From Paenibacillus sp. OK003 (lineage in GTDB: Bacteria > Bacillota > Bacilli > Paenibacillales > Paenibacillaceae), in contig NZ_FOBD01000022.1 of the NCBI RefSeq assembly GCF_900109515.1, positions 1-64,000 on the forward strand: DNA of 64,000 bases. Direction: 5' to 3'. The notes beneath the pieces are model-generated. The model was not told where the DNA came from. It made no database searches and saw only the letters and a list, made by a program, of their open reading frames with translations. The stretch's first letter is position 1. The number at the start of each line of letters is the position of its first letter. The position numbers were made by a program, and so were the translations under genes. Positions 51,700-60,471 of the stretch are shown piece by piece.

Positions 51700-53235
51700 T
51701 TAACGGGTCTGGACGTTCTGGCTCCGCTCCATATACCACAGTTGAAACGCCTCTACGGCTTCAAGCGGAATATCGTTTAAAGTGTGATGCAGAACAGGTT
51801 TGGCACGATTCACGGTTTGAATCGAAGCAACTCCAAACCAACGCTGCAGTAGATTCCGGGTGATCTGTACCTCAATGACTTTCTCTCGCTTGGAGATGTA
51901 TAGTTTCGAGGTTAATGCACCCGTTCGCAATTGGATAAAGTTCTCATTCAGGACGTATCGTGTATGGAGAAAATCAGTTATTCTGCATATGCCAATCCAC
52001 AGTAACAGAATAGCGGAAATCATCCACCATGCCTGATTCTGTCCCAGAATCGGCGGTTTGAAATAAAACAGTAACCCTGTTGCAATGATCCACACCCAGC
52101 TTGGTGTCAGCATGCGCAGCCATAATGATTTGCGTGGAAGCTTCTGCATCTCCCGCGTGACCTGATAGGATGGCAAAATCTCCGAGATCATATCGTAAGC
52201 TTGCTTCACAGGCAGAAAAGGATAGAGTGAGTTAACTTCCTGGTCGGATTCTCCCACACCACCTGCTGTCGTAAGTTCCACTTCTGCCAATCCTAGCAGT
52301 CTTTTCATCGGAGACTGCGTTATTTTCACCGCCTGTACTCGTTCTTTCAGGATCGAAAATGCGGTCTGTTCCAACATACCCTTCGTAATGTAGATACGTT
52401 TGCGATCAGAGGAGATTTGGAAATCACCATACTTCACAAAGGTTCTGACAATACCTAACATAATGGAAACAGCAATAAGTCCTGTAATGATCAATGCGGT
52501 AATCCACCAGGTATCCAGCCACGTTAATAGGATGCTCTCCGTCACTTTTTCATCGGGAAAGAAATCTTTTATCGACGAATAGAGTGATCCCAGAATCGGA
52601 ATAAGTACCAGAAAGCTGAGCGACGTAAACGAAGCTTTGAATATATCTTTTCGAGTGGACTTGTAATGGACATTCCGTTCAACCTCTTCTTTTACAGTTG
52701 AGGGGATATCTTCTTCCTGTGTTACGTGTTCAGTTCTCATCACGGGTTCTTCGCTTGGTTCTACAACATCACTGACGACTTTCGCTTCCGACATATGCCC
52801 TGCTACGACCTTTTCAAGCCGATCCGATTCCGCAAGCGAAACGACTTGCAGCTGAAAAGTAGCATCGTCTCCCTTGATGCCCGTCTCAAAACGAATGGAT
52901 GTGACGCGGAACAAACGATGAAACAGCGACGTATGCCGGTTCACGTTCTGAATTTTGGTATAAGGTATCGTTCTTCTTGTGCGATTGAACACCCCACTGT
53001 AGATCTGAAAAGCCTTATTATCTGCGGTATAACGGAGTGTAAACCAACTCCAGATAATACTTATCACACTAAACGCGATAGCCACATAGAAGACGATTCT
53101 GCCGTACATAATCCACGTGGACGCCGAGCCATGACGGAGAATAAATAAAAAAACGATAAATGCAAAAGAATTTTTCACCAGTTTCCACAAACTCCAGAGC
53201 ATGGCTAACGGGTGCTGTCTTTTCATATCGTTCAT
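51700..53235 (-). CDS. YdbT-like PH-domain membrane protein
   Basis: A 511-residue membrane protein. Four N- and mid-region helices (about 20-60 and 205-265) and a further pair (about 375-415) alternate with bPH2 domains: RTRRTIPYTKIQNVNRHTSL, ISKREKVIEVQITRNLLQRW and the middle LKERVQAVKITQSPM. It matches YdbT of B. subtilis, which with YdbS protects against the lantibiotic-like amylolysin and belongs to an envelope-stress regulon. Its start overlaps the YdbS-like stop by four bases. Confidence 0.88.
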   Translation of the reverse strand: MNDMKRQHPLAMLWSLWKLVKNSFAFIVFLFILRHGSASTWIMYGRIVFYVAIAFSVISIIWSWFTLRYTADNKAFQIYSGVFNRTRRTIPYTKIQNVNRHTSLFHRLFRVTSIRFETGIKGDDATFQLQVVSLAESDRLEKVVAGHMSEAKVVSDVVEPSEEPVMRTEHVTQEEDIPSTVKEEVERNVHYKSTRKDIFKASFTSLSFLVLIPILGSLYSSIKDFFPDEKVTESILLTWLDTWWITALIITGLIAVSIMLGIVRTFVKYGDFQISSDRKRIYITKGMLEQTAFSILKERVQAVKITQSPMKRLLGLAEVELTTAGGVGESDQEVNSLYPFLPVKQAYDMISEILPSYQVTREMQKLPRKSLWLRMLTPSWVWIIATGLLFYFKPPILGQNQAWWMISAILLLWIGICRITDFLHTRYVLNENFIQLRTGALTSKLYISKREKVIEVQITRNLLQRWFGVASIQTVNRAKPVLHHTLNDIPLEAVEAFQLWYMERSQNVQTR

Positions 53236-53729
53236 TCATCCACCTCATTAATCCTTGCATAAGCCGCAATCTGATTACGCAGTTCAAGCGCCACTTCCTC
53301 TGGCAGCGCCGGGATTGTATGAGATGAACCCATCGTGCCAACCGATACAGAATATAGGCCATATTTTCTCAAAAGGGGACCTTGGTTCGTCGTGACAGAT
53401 TGTACTTTGGCCATGGGAATGATCTGATGTACCTTTTTCAAAGCGCCGTGCTTCAATTGCAAGAACTCCTCATTCGCATCGTAATACCAATGCTTGTATA
53501 ACAATGAAGGCCGGATAAAAACCTCCCACACCGCATACAGCACTGATATGGCAGTCACTCCCCACAGCAACCAACCAATCCACGCCTTCCATCCATAGAT
53601 GGAATCCAGAATCAGCAGTGCTGCAAGCACAATCAACCCTATTCCGTTCGATATAATCGCACTGATTCTCCATATGGTTATGGCATCCGGCGATAAACGT
53701 TGCTCGGGTGTACTCTGTATGTACTGCAT
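53232..53729 (-). CDS. YdbS-like PH-domain membrane protein
   Basis: A 165-residue protein with two helices (about residues 25-45 and 50-68) and one bPH2 domain (ALKKVHQIIPMAKVQSVTTN, then LLRKYGLYSVSVGTMG). It is coupled by overlap to the YdbT-like gene. ATG after AAGGAG. The pair is likely an envelope-protection complex. No ECF promoter was recognised upstream here. Confidence 0.88.
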   Translation of the reverse strand: MQYIQSTPEQRLSPDAITIWRISAIISNGIGLIVLAALLILDSIYGWKAWIGWLLWGVTAISVLYAVWEVFIRPSLLYKHWYYDANEEFLQLKHGALKKVHQIIPMAKVQSVTTNQGPLLRKYGLYSVSVGTMGSSHTIPALPEEVALELRNQIAAYARINEVDE

Positions 53730-53797
53730 ATCTTCACTCCTTTTTCTTACTGTACGAAGAATAGTCCTCTATCGATGCAGAAAGATTGACTTAGTAA

Positions 53798-53835
53798 AAG
53801 AGATGACCCCTGTTCAGTACAGGTCGTCATCTCTT
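53798..53835 (-). terminator. terminator after the lipoprotein gene
   Basis: AAGAGATGAC (53798-53807) pairs with GTCATCTCTT (53826-53835), with CCTGT/ACAGG inside. TTTTACT follows on the minus strand. Confidence 0.78.
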
Positions 53836-53917
53836 AGTCATTTTATTTTGCAGCAAAATCCTTCACATCGCATAACCACACCATATGGTCCGTGCCTTCA
53901 CCCCAAATAGTAAGCTT

Positions 53918-54343
53918 CTACGTATGAATCTGAATCAGTTTCCTTACTCGGTTTGCATCCTCTATGGGTATGCTGTATCCTACGTGGGTATCCTCATGGT
54001 TAACCAGAAGGGCTGACTGCTTGGGATCTTTGCCTATGGAAAAATCATACTTGGTTAAGGAGCCATCTGCATCTGTTAAGTTCATCTTGTACTCCACGCT
54101 ATAATCAAGACTTCCCGCTATACGCTCCGCTTTGTTTATAGCCTCGATTACGATTCCGATCTCAACCGGATCTTCGAATTCCACATCCTCACACGCTTCA
54201 ATCGTGAAGTTTGGGTTGCAGGTTAATGTAATGAGTGAAGGTAGCACTTCTTTCGGATTAGAATTAGTTCCATTTGAAGGATTGCAGCCTGCTAGTAGCA
54301 CTACGAAGAGACCTAAGAGAATCCCTGCTTTTTTCATTAGCAT
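53918..54343 (-). CDS. hypothetical lipoprotein
   Basis: A 141-residue lipoprotein with lipobox LVVLLAGCNPS (cysteine near residue 20). The mature part is acidic with two cysteines (TLTCNPNFTIEACEDVEF) and EAINKAERIAGSLDYSVEYKM. No family recognised. ATG after GGAGG. Single gene with its own terminator. Confidence 0.75.
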   Translation of the reverse strand: MLMKKAGILLGLFVVLLAGCNPSNGTNSNPKEVLPSLITLTCNPNFTIEACEDVEFEDPVEIGIVIEAINKAERIAGSLDYSVEYKMNLTDADGSLTKYDFSIGKDPKQSALLVNHEDTHVGYSIPIEDANRVRKLIQIHT

Positions 54344-54407
54344 ATATACCTCCGGGCTCGACTAAACACATAGTACTCCCTCTCTAAGCAATCATCTGTA
54401 TTTAGCT

Positions 54408-54533
54408 CTAGATGTTTATGCTGACATGCTGCAGCTCGGTGTCCCATCCTTGGAGCAGCAATTTTAAACGATGGGCGGTATCAGCCACAAAGGCACTTAT
54501 CTTTACGTCCGTAATGAATTTGGGAACTATACC
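54408..54533 (-). pseudogene. 41-codon in-frame remnant after the HExxH gene
   Basis: Directly after the stop of the next gene (TGA at 54540-54542), the same frame reads T, then TAG, then 41 open codons with a protein-like composition: IVPKFITDVKISAFVADTAH, then RLKLLLQGWDTELQHVSINI. It ends at TAG 54408. No start codon or ribosome site is present. It looks like the leftover tail of a longer or different gene, but chance cannot be excluded. Confidence 0.4.
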
Positions 54534-54539
54534 CTATGT

Positions 54540-55316
54540 TCAACCCTGCACTCGCTCTGTTTGTATCCTCTCAAATAACTGCTCCAAATCCGTATGAAGA
54601 TCCGGCTGTTCGTTAACGAGCAGGTTTATGTATTCGGACCCGCACTCATAGAAAACAAGACGATTAAACGGAGCTGTATCCCCCATATGATTGATTTCCA
54701 GTCCAAATTTCTCCCGTATTCGATTCTCCAGATAGCGCGCGTAACCTTCGTTCCATTCCAGCCAGTTGAAGTACTCCCCTTGTTCTTCACTCAAAGAGCT
54801 GAACAGGGCTACTCTCGCCTCTTTCACTTGCAAGAGATCCTTACTCTTCAAGGCTGACAGCAGCGAAGTAATCCGCTGGACAACCATCTCATTGTCATAA
54901 GGAAACTCATAATCCAGTTCCCATGTTACACGTTTGATTTGCTCCATCTTACGTTTGATCTCAAGACGGTCACCCATGTCGGTATACTGCTCATATACGT
55001 AACAATGGACAAACTCATGAAAGAGGTAGATTTTCTGCTCAAAATTTTGGAACACCGCATCCGTCACCACTGCGCACATCCGCCCACCCATGTGATGCAC
55101 CGGGAACGCTGCAAGGCACTCATCGGGAATGTTCAGGTCATCCGGAACGGTTTTCACCCATTCATATTGCTGCGTCTGGGATGAATAATCATAGATATAT
55201 AACAAAGATTCAAATGCCACAACCACGGGATAATACTCTGCGAATAAGGGATGTATACTGACCAAATCTTTTTGAAGCTCCTGCAATTCGTTGATTTGCT
55301 CTAAAAAAGTATCCAT
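54540..55316 (-). CDS. hypothetical protein with HExxH motif
   Basis: A 258-residue soluble protein. IYLFHEFVHCYVYEQY (about residues 95-110) contains HEFVH, the zinc-metallopeptidase HExxH signature, and acidic residues follow as candidates for a third ligand. The remainder is unrecognised. ATG after AGAGAGGG. A zinc-peptidase activity is an inference from one motif. The frame continues beyond its stop into a 41-codon open stretch. Confidence 0.72.
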   Translation of the reverse strand: MDTFLEQINELQELQKDLVSIHPLFAEYYPVVVAFESLLYIYDYSSQTQQYEWVKTVPDDLNIPDECLAAFPVHHMGGRMCAVVTDAVFQNFEQKIYLFHEFVHCYVYEQYTDMGDRLEIKRKMEQIKRVTWELDYEFPYDNEMVVQRITSLLSALKSKDLLQVKEARVALFSSLSEEQGEYFNWLEWNEGYARYLENRIREKFGLEINHMGDTAPFNRLVFYECGSEYINLLVNEQPDLHTDLEQLFERIQTERVQG

Positions 55317-55425
55317 GTCATTTACCCTCTCTTTAGTTGAATGATGAGTTAATCATATCAATAGAACAACAATAAAACACTGAGAGAAAAATGATAATTC
55401 TATTGTTGAGTGATATTTCTACAGC

Positions 55426-55581
55426 TTAGAACCGTTCTCCTCGTTTCTCATATAGATAAATGTCCAACGCCTGAATTCCGCGTTTAGCAAGATTGATAAA
55501 TAAAATGAGGGCATATACACCCAAACCGAATAACACCAAATTAAATAAAACTGCGAATGTTGAAATGAATGAAAAGCTCAT
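55426..55581 (-). CDS. 51-residue small membrane protein
   Basis: Start ATG 55581 follows AAAAAGGCGG. One transmembrane helix (FISTFAVLFNLVLFGLGVYA, then LILFI) precedes a basic amphipathic tail (NLAKRGIQALDIYLYEKRGE). The longer frame to 55614 would place the ribosome site inside the gene. Common type of Firmicute small protein, function unknown. Confidence 0.65.
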   Translation of the reverse strand: MSFSFISTFAVLFNLVLFGLGVYALILFINLAKRGIQALDIYLYEKRGERF

Positions 55582-55754
55582 CACACTTCCGCCTTTTTTA
55601 TCATTGTAATGCATTCATAATTCATATGATCATCATGATTGATAAATAGTTCAAATTATTATTTCACCAACCTATTTTAGCATATTTTACCTTAAGTTAC
55701 TTTCTTCAAACCATTTTCACATTCTTGATAGGCTGAATTCTAATCATTGCAGTC

Positions 55755-55790
55755 AAAAAATCTTCCCCCGAACATCCGGCAGGAAGACTT
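55755..55790 (-). terminator. terminator after the HIT gene
   Basis: TCTTCC (55761-55766) pairs with GGAAGA (55782-55787), with CCG...CGG inside. Six T follow on the minus strand. Confidence 0.7.
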
Positions 55791-55805
55791 TACGTAAGAC
55801 TTATT

Positions 55806-56138
55806 TTATTGGATACGTTCACCGCTTACCACATGCCAGTGTTGATGCTTCGAATCCTGGTACGTGCCCAGGTTAGTTACGATTTTGGAAGAACCCGTCT
55901 GGACAACCATGTCCGCAGCAACCTTTTTGATAACGCGCATAATTTCCAATAATAGTTCATCATTATTTTCTTCTTCCTGTGAAATGAACGATTGGATATG
56001 GATCTTTGGAATAACAACAATATGATGCTTGTAGTATGGTCGGGTATGATGATAAGCCAGCACCTTGTCACTTTCCATGACAATATTTACTTGGGTATTA
56101 CCACTAAGCACTTCATCACAATAAAAATCCTGTGTCAT
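55806..56138 (-). CDS. HIT-family protein
   Basis: A 110-residue HIT nucleotide hydrolase/transferase. The histidine triad is HQHWHVV near residue 100, preceded by HIVVIPKIHIQSF and SSKIVTNLGTYQDSKHQHWH. Typical substrates are dinucleoside polyphosphates or AMP derivatives. The opening CDEVLSG is short compared with standard HIT proteins of about 115-140 residues. ATG after AAAGGGG. It is 20 bases from the Nudix gene upstream. Confidence 0.88.
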   Translation of the reverse strand: MTQDFYCDEVLSGNTQVNIVMESDKVLAYHHTRPYYKHHIVVIPKIHIQSFISQEEENNDELLLEIMRVIKKVAADMVVQTGSSKIVTNLGTYQDSKHQHWHVVSGERIQ

Positions 56139-56158
56139 ATACGATCCCCTTTCACTAC

Positions 56159-56608
56159 TTAGTTAATATATCCCGCTTTTTTCAGCACATATTCCGTGAA
56201 CGGATTAATCTCTGGGATTGGTTTACTCAGATCAAAATAACGCAGTTCCAGTCCTTCATCATCCATGACGGTTGGTTCGCCCTGAATTTCAGTAGCTTCA
56301 TAGACTGCCATGACATTATACACTTCATCTCCATGCGGATACTTGTAATACATATCCTGACCTGAGAAAACGGTAATGAGTTTATATGCACCCGCTCTCA
56401 GTCCAGCTTCCTCATATAATTCACGGGCAGCAGCTTCCTCCAAAGATTCTCCCGGTTCCAATGATCCGCCAAGGGTTCCCCAATCCAGACTATCTGTACG
56501 TCTTTGCAACAGCAGATGGCCCTGCTCATTGAAGACCAACACACATGAACCAGCCATGATTAGAGGGCGCGAACCCACCAGCTTTCTCAACTCCATGATA
56601 TATCCCAT
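56159..56608 (-). CDS. Nudix hydrolase
   Basis: A 149-residue Nudix protein. The box GGSLEPGESLEEAAARELYE-EAG (about residues 43-65) is canonical. The C-terminus DLSKPIPEINPFTEYVLKKA resembles the YvcI/DR-type branch in Bacillus. ATG after GGGGAG. Close spacing suggests co-transcription with the HIT gene; substrate unknown. Confidence 0.92.
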   Translation of the reverse strand: MGYIMELRKLVGSRPLIMAGSCVLVFNEQGHLLLQRRTDSLDWGTLGGSLEPGESLEEAAARELYEEAGLRAGAYKLITVFSGQDMYYKYPHGDEVYNVMAVYEATEIQGEPTVMDDEGLELRYFDLSKPIPEINPFTEYVLKKAGYIN

Positions 56609-56651
56609 AAAGATTCTCCCCTATCTGTGATCAGATAAGTTCAACGTGTCT

Positions 56652-57248
56652 CTAAGACTTGGATTTAGTCAAGATTCCCTTGTCTACGGAATTTTGGATA
56701 ATCTGTTGTGCATACGTCCACAATGTTTTGGAACCGTTCTCAATCTCACGATTTCTATTTAACACCTGTTCACTTGTTATATTGTATTTCTGCCACGTAT
56801 CTCCCTCATTCTGATGATTGTGGATCAACGGCTGCAACCGATCCATCGACGAGGCAAACTGCGCTTCATGGGTCTCCTTAGCCTCAAACTCTAGCCATAG
56901 GCTCAACAGTTCTTCGGCCTGTTCCTGAGGTAATATCCCAAACAGTCGATGCGCAGCCTTGATCTCGCGTTCATATTTATCCGTATGACCTACTGTATCG
57001 TAGGCAAATGTATCTCCGGCATCGATCTCAACGAGGTCATGAACAAGAAGCATCTTAATGACTTTGAGAATATCCACCTCCTTGTTGGAATGGCTCTGCA
57101 AAATCAAGGCCATCATCGCCAAATGCCAGGAATGCTCCGCATCATTTTCAAGTCTTTCGCCATGGATGATTCTCGTTTTTCGTTCAATCGTTTTCAGTTT
57201 ATCAATCTCAATTAGAAATTGAATCTGCTCCTGTAATGTTTCGTTCAC
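56652..57248 (-). CDS. HD-domain hydrolase (YfbR-like)
   Basis: A 198-residue HD protein. RLENDAEHSWHLAMMALIL provides the first His, LVHDLVEIDAGD the HD pair and a later Asp lies in ASSMDRLQPL. This is the YfbR/HDDC2-like 5'-deoxynucleotidase arrangement. GTG at 57248 is chosen because AAGGAG is seven bases before it; starts at 57278 or the ATG at 57254 are poorly placed. Confidence 0.87.
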   Translation of the reverse strand: MNETLQEQIQFLIEIDKLKTIERKTRIIHGERLENDAEHSWHLAMMALILQSHSNKEVDILKVIKMLLVHDLVEIDAGDTFAYDTVGHTDKYEREIKAAHRLFGILPQEQAEELLSLWLEFEAKETHEAQFASSMDRLQPLIHNHQNEGDTWQKYNITSEQVLNRNREIENGSKTLWTYAQQIIQNSVDKGILTKSKS

Positions 57249-57299
57249 GACCATTCTCCTTCGGTTTATAGAATTCATGCTTATTAAGCTCGCTAATCA

Positions 57300-58106
57300 T
57301 CAGTTCATTCCCTCCCGAACGACACTCAGGAAATAATCACGATGATCCGGATGACAGGCAATCAGATATGGCTCTGAATTCATACCATCAAAGGGAATCC
57401 CTTCATAATCCATAACAATCGCACCTGCTTCTTTCGCCATTAATATGCCTGAATACAAATCGTCTCCTTCCGAATTGTAGAGCACAATACCGTCAATATC
57501 CCCCTTTGCTAACATGCACCACTGTATGGTTGGAGCCCATAATCGCATCATTCGTTTGAAACGAACATCCAGATGTTGACGTAGCCGTACAGCCTTCTCC
57601 TCATTTTGCACCTGATGCCCCTGGATCCAGCCAATGGTCCCTTTATGAATCTGCTCTTTCTTTTGAACTTTCATGGGGTTCAGATTACAACTTGCCCCAT
57701 TCCCACGTGATGCCACAAACAAACGGTCCACCAGAGGTTCATAAATAACCCCGAGAACAGGTTCTGAACGATACATTAATGTAATGGAAACGGAAAATAT
57801 CGGTAGGCCAATGGCAAAGTTGTTTGTTCCATCTAACGGATCAATCATCCACAGCCAGTCACTCTTCTGTCCGTTATGCCCCCGCTCTTCACTATGGATC
57901 TCATGATCGGGAAAACTTATGCTAATTTCATCACATATTATCCGCTCTGCTTCATGATCTACTTCAGTAACTACGTCGCCAAAGATGTCCTTCTCCTCTG
58001 CGTAGGTGATCTGATCAAAATGATCTTTGGCAACTTTTCCGGCTCTTCGAATGACTCTTTTCGCAATCTCTTGGGCTAAACGAATGGTTTGTTCGATGAC
58101 TATCAC
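57300..58106 (-). CDS. inositol monophosphatase family protein
   Basis: A 268-residue phosphatase of the IMPase/FBPase fold. HSEERGH gives the first metal ligand, WMIDPLDGTNNFAIGLPIFS the D-P-L-D-G-T core and DDLYSGILMAKEAGAIVMDYEG the third Asp region. It may act on inositol phosphates, NADP or PAP. The GTG at 58106 has only a weak ribosome site. Single gene. Confidence 0.9.
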   Translation of the reverse strand: MIVIEQTIRLAQEIAKRVIRRAGKVAKDHFDQITYAEEKDIFGDVVTEVDHEAERIICDEISISFPDHEIHSEERGHNGQKSDWLWMIDPLDGTNNFAIGLPIFSVSITLMYRSEPVLGVIYEPLVDRLFVASRGNGASCNLNPMKVQKKEQIHKGTIGWIQGHQVQNEEKAVRLRQHLDVRFKRMMRLWAPTIQWCMLAKGDIDGIVLYNSEGDDLYSGILMAKEAGAIVMDYEGIPFDGMNSEPYLIACHPDHRDYFLSVVREGMN

Positions 58107-58214
58107 TCCGTTCGTGTTATTAAAGCGCTCATTTTATGCTAATTTCATAGATCCGAGTCTCTTCATGATCAAGCAAATATCCTTTACCGATATACGCCCA
58201 GTTATTTTTTTCAT

Positions 58215-59051
58215 TTATGTTCTTGTATATTTTTGTGGTAATAGCTTCCCAATCGTTGTTTTAGAATAACCCTCTTCTCTCTGCAAATACCGCAAGGAGA
58301 TACCACTTATTTCGTTCAACATGTACTTCGCATAATCCAGAAGTAAATCATTACTTAGATTCACGCTTTCCAGCTCTCCATTATACTTTGCGAGACATTG
58401 TGAGATGACTTCTTTGTACTTCGGTAAAATATGAATGAGTGCCCACTCGCCTGCTTCTCGCTTGGAGTATATAACCGACTCTTTCACATACAATAGCACC
58501 CGTGATAGGTTCAAAACATAGTAGACAGGGTTATCCGTTATTTCTTCCATAGCTGAACCAACGTCAGATGTAATAGAGGCCAACATATATTCACGTTTTA
58601 CGGGCTGGAATAACTCGTTAATCGGTTTACCGACAAGCACAATTCCACGGTCAACAATAACGGCCAGATGTGCTACCAGATCCGGATCTTCGTATCCACC
58701 GCAAAGATATTGATCATCCGTTCTATACTTCTCCCGGTGATACCCCGAGTAATGAAATTCAAACGGAGTCGGAAACGTCAGTTTAGCAACCGTAGACTCC
58801 AAAATAATACTAAGTTCAAATCCTGTGATAATGTGCATTTCATCTTCGATGTGCATCAATCTCTTCGCAATCCTTCGATAGGTATCAGCAGACAGCTGCT
58901 CCCGGCATACCACCAGTATATCGATATCGCTTTGATTGGGATGGAAGCACCCCATAGCCATGGACCCGTGCAAATAAATTCCCACCAGGGAATCCAAACA
59001 TTCTTCTTTTAACAAAAGGGTAACTGTATGTAGTACCGCCTGTTCATCCAC
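58215..59051 (-). CDS. ANT-type aminoglycoside nucleotidyltransferase-like protein
   Basis: A 278-residue protein with the nucleotidyltransferase motif LHGSMAMGCFHPNQSDIDIL (about residues 28-47; GS and D-x-D in place). The all-helical C-terminal domain is of the DUF4111 type seen in ANT(3'')/ANT(9) spectinomycin adenylyltransferases. GTG 59051 is supported by AAGGAG nine bases upstream. Many chromosomal relatives are not proven resistance enzymes, so the drug substrate is uncertain. Confidence 0.85.
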   Translation of the reverse strand: MDEQAVLHTVTLLLKEECLDSLVGIYLHGSMAMGCFHPNQSDIDILVVCREQLSADTYRRIAKRLMHIEDEMHIITGFELSIILESTVAKLTFPTPFEFHYSGYHREKYRTDDQYLCGGYEDPDLVAHLAVIVDRGIVLVGKPINELFQPVKREYMLASITSDVGSAMEEITDNPVYYVLNLSRVLLYVKESVIYSKREAGEWALIHILPKYKEVISQCLAKYNGELESVNLSNDLLLDYAKYMLNEISGISLRYLQREEGYSKTTIGKLLPQKYTRT

Positions 59052-59077
59052 CTAAATCCACTCCTTTATTTACGTTG

Positions 59078-59539
59078 TTACGTATCCAACTCCACTTTCA
59101 TTTCCTCCACAAAAACAGCCGTGCCTTGTATTTTGACATCCATGTCCTGTCCATCTCTGACCACACTGACAAGAACTTTCCCATCTCTGCCAATCTCGTG
59201 TCCTTGTTCCACAACAAAATGAGTCTGATCGATCTCAGCATTCATATACTCCAAATAATAGGCACCCATCACACCGGATGCTGTTCCCGTAACCGGATCC
59301 TCCGTAGTTCCCGAAAAGGGCGAGGAAAAATGTCTGGCATGCATTAGAGCATCTGAATCACGGGTTTCCTGAGTAAAGGGATGCAAAGAAGCTTTCGGAT
59401 TTTCAACTAATATCTCAGGGAATAGAGAAGAATCCGGTTTCATTTGTTGGAAAGAAGTCAGTTTACGAATCGGTATCAACAAAGTCCAGGCGCCTGTACT
59501 TCCATAGACGATGGGTGTGGATAAATCAATATCATCCAT
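59078..59539 (-). pseudogene. C-terminal fragment of a PhzF-family isomerase
   Basis: Only the C-terminal half of PhzF is present: 153 residues with STGAWTLLIPIRKLTSFQQM, GTTEDPVTGTASG and VVEQGHEIGRDGKVLVSV. Full PhzF proteins have 260-300 residues and need the N-terminal half for the second lobe and the catalytic Glu. No N-terminal PhzF sequence is found upstream in any frame, where an unrelated plus-strand frame begins. It is therefore a 5'-truncated relic, even though its frame opens with an ATG. Confidence 0.75.
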
Positions 59540-59555
59540 AGTTAGATGGACTGTT

Positions 59556-59798
59556 ATGGAAAAACAAGGTATAGAAAGCCACTGCGCGGATCTGATGCTC
59601 TTTAATCAGTATCTATGGCGTAAAGCCAGGGAGCTGGAAGAAAATGAATCGGCGAATCTTAGGCGAATTGATCAGGTTTATGAGATGATCAAGGGCATTA
59701 GTAAGATATTTGAGGTTAGAGCCGGACACGGCTCAATAGAAACAGACTTTATCTATTTCAAAACGGAAGACACTATTTTTTGGCGTGGATGCTTATAA
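59556..59798 (+). CDS. 80-residue ORF of unknown origin
   Basis: The frame encodes a charged helical protein (EKQGIESHCADLMLFNQYLW, then RKARELEENESANLRRIDQV). The ribosome site is weak. It lies head to head with the PhzF fragment, at the point where that gene was truncated, and is followed by a good terminator. It may be a fragment or a small gene brought in by the rearrangement. No family recognised. Confidence 0.4.
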   Translation: MEKQGIESHCADLMLFNQYLWRKARELEENESANLRRIDQVYEMIKGISKIFEVRAGHGSIETDFIYFKTEDTIFWRGCL

Positions 59799-59851
59799 AG
59801 AGCAGTGCAGAACAAGCAGACACAGATACAAAAATAATTGTTTTGTCATAT

Positions 59852-59882
59852 AGAAAGAAGCCCAATATATGGGCTTCTTTCT
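59852..59882. terminator. bidirectional terminator
   Basis: AGAAAGAAGCCC (59852-59863) pairs exactly with GGGCTTCTTTCT (59871-59882). It separates the converging 59556 frame and the secreted-protein gene at 59894. Confidence 0.8.
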
Positions 59883-59893
59883 ATATGTTTATT

Positions 59894-60295
59894 CTAAGAA
59901 TCGCTTTTAACAAAGTAATTGCCGTAATGTAGAATCTGTTTTGTATCAGCAGTGACATCATCTAAGTTATCAACGGTTTCCTCTTCGGAAATAGAGGAGT
60001 CCTTTTTGGCTACTTTATTAAAAGTTCCAAAAGGATTAATTATACTGTCGAGACTTTCTTGACCACTCCTAATATCCTCTTCTGACAATTCCACTGAAGC
60101 TGTAACGTAGGGATTGTTTGGGTTATCAACGTCAGTGATTTTCATTTCCTTATCAGTACTTATTTCTCTGTGAATAGCAGGACTCGATGAGAGATCTGTT
60201 TTACCCTCACCATAATTATTACTAGCATAAATACTTAATGCAGTCCCTGCCGAAACAGTCATTATTAATGCCGTACTGATAAAAATTTTTTTCAT
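59894..60295 (-). CDS. secreted hypothetical protein
   Basis: A 133-residue exported protein. The signal peptide spans about residues 1-24 (KKIFISTALIMTVSAGTALS). The mature region is acidic with many D/E/S residues and a C-terminal ILHYGNYFVKSDS. ATG after GGAGG. It follows the headless secreted-protein remnant at 60309 by 14 bases, so both once belonged to the same operon. No family recognised. Confidence 0.68.
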   Translation of the reverse strand: MKKIFISTALIMTVSAGTALSIYASNNYGEGKTDLSSSPAIHREISTDKEMKITDVDNPNNPYVTASVELSEEDIRSGQESLDSIINPFGTFNKVAKKDSSISEEETVDNLDDVTADTKQILHYGNYFVKSDS

Positions 60296-60308
60296 TGGAG
60301 GTCACTCC

Positions 60309-60470
60309 TCAATCATAGTTATAGTATGCATTCGCAAATCCATTACCCTCTAGTTCGGATTTACCTGTGTTCTCTATATAGACAACATACTTACCGGGAA
60401 GTACGTTTGTCCAACCGAGTGTTTTACTCTCGTGATCGTACATACCAGTTACTGATTTACCAGAAGTCAT
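60309..60470 (-). pseudogene. C-terminal remnant of a secreted protein
   Basis: Some 53 codons (TSGKSVTGMYDHESKTLGWT, then NVLPGKYVVYIENTGKSELE) read as the tail of a beta-rich secreted protein: GKY-VYI-ENTG is typical of a final Ig-like strand. No signal peptide or ribosome site precedes it. It joins directly onto the 3' end of the P-loop kinase gene in another frame. The sequence therefore shows a deletion junction near 60472-60490. Confidence 0.6.
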
Positions 60471-60471
60471 G

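Noticed and set aside
58129..58212. 27 open codons (NNWAYIGKGYLLDHEETRIY) after the ANT-like gene
   Set aside because: Protein-like in look and possibly a gene tail, but too short, without start or ribosome site, and out of frame with the neighbour.
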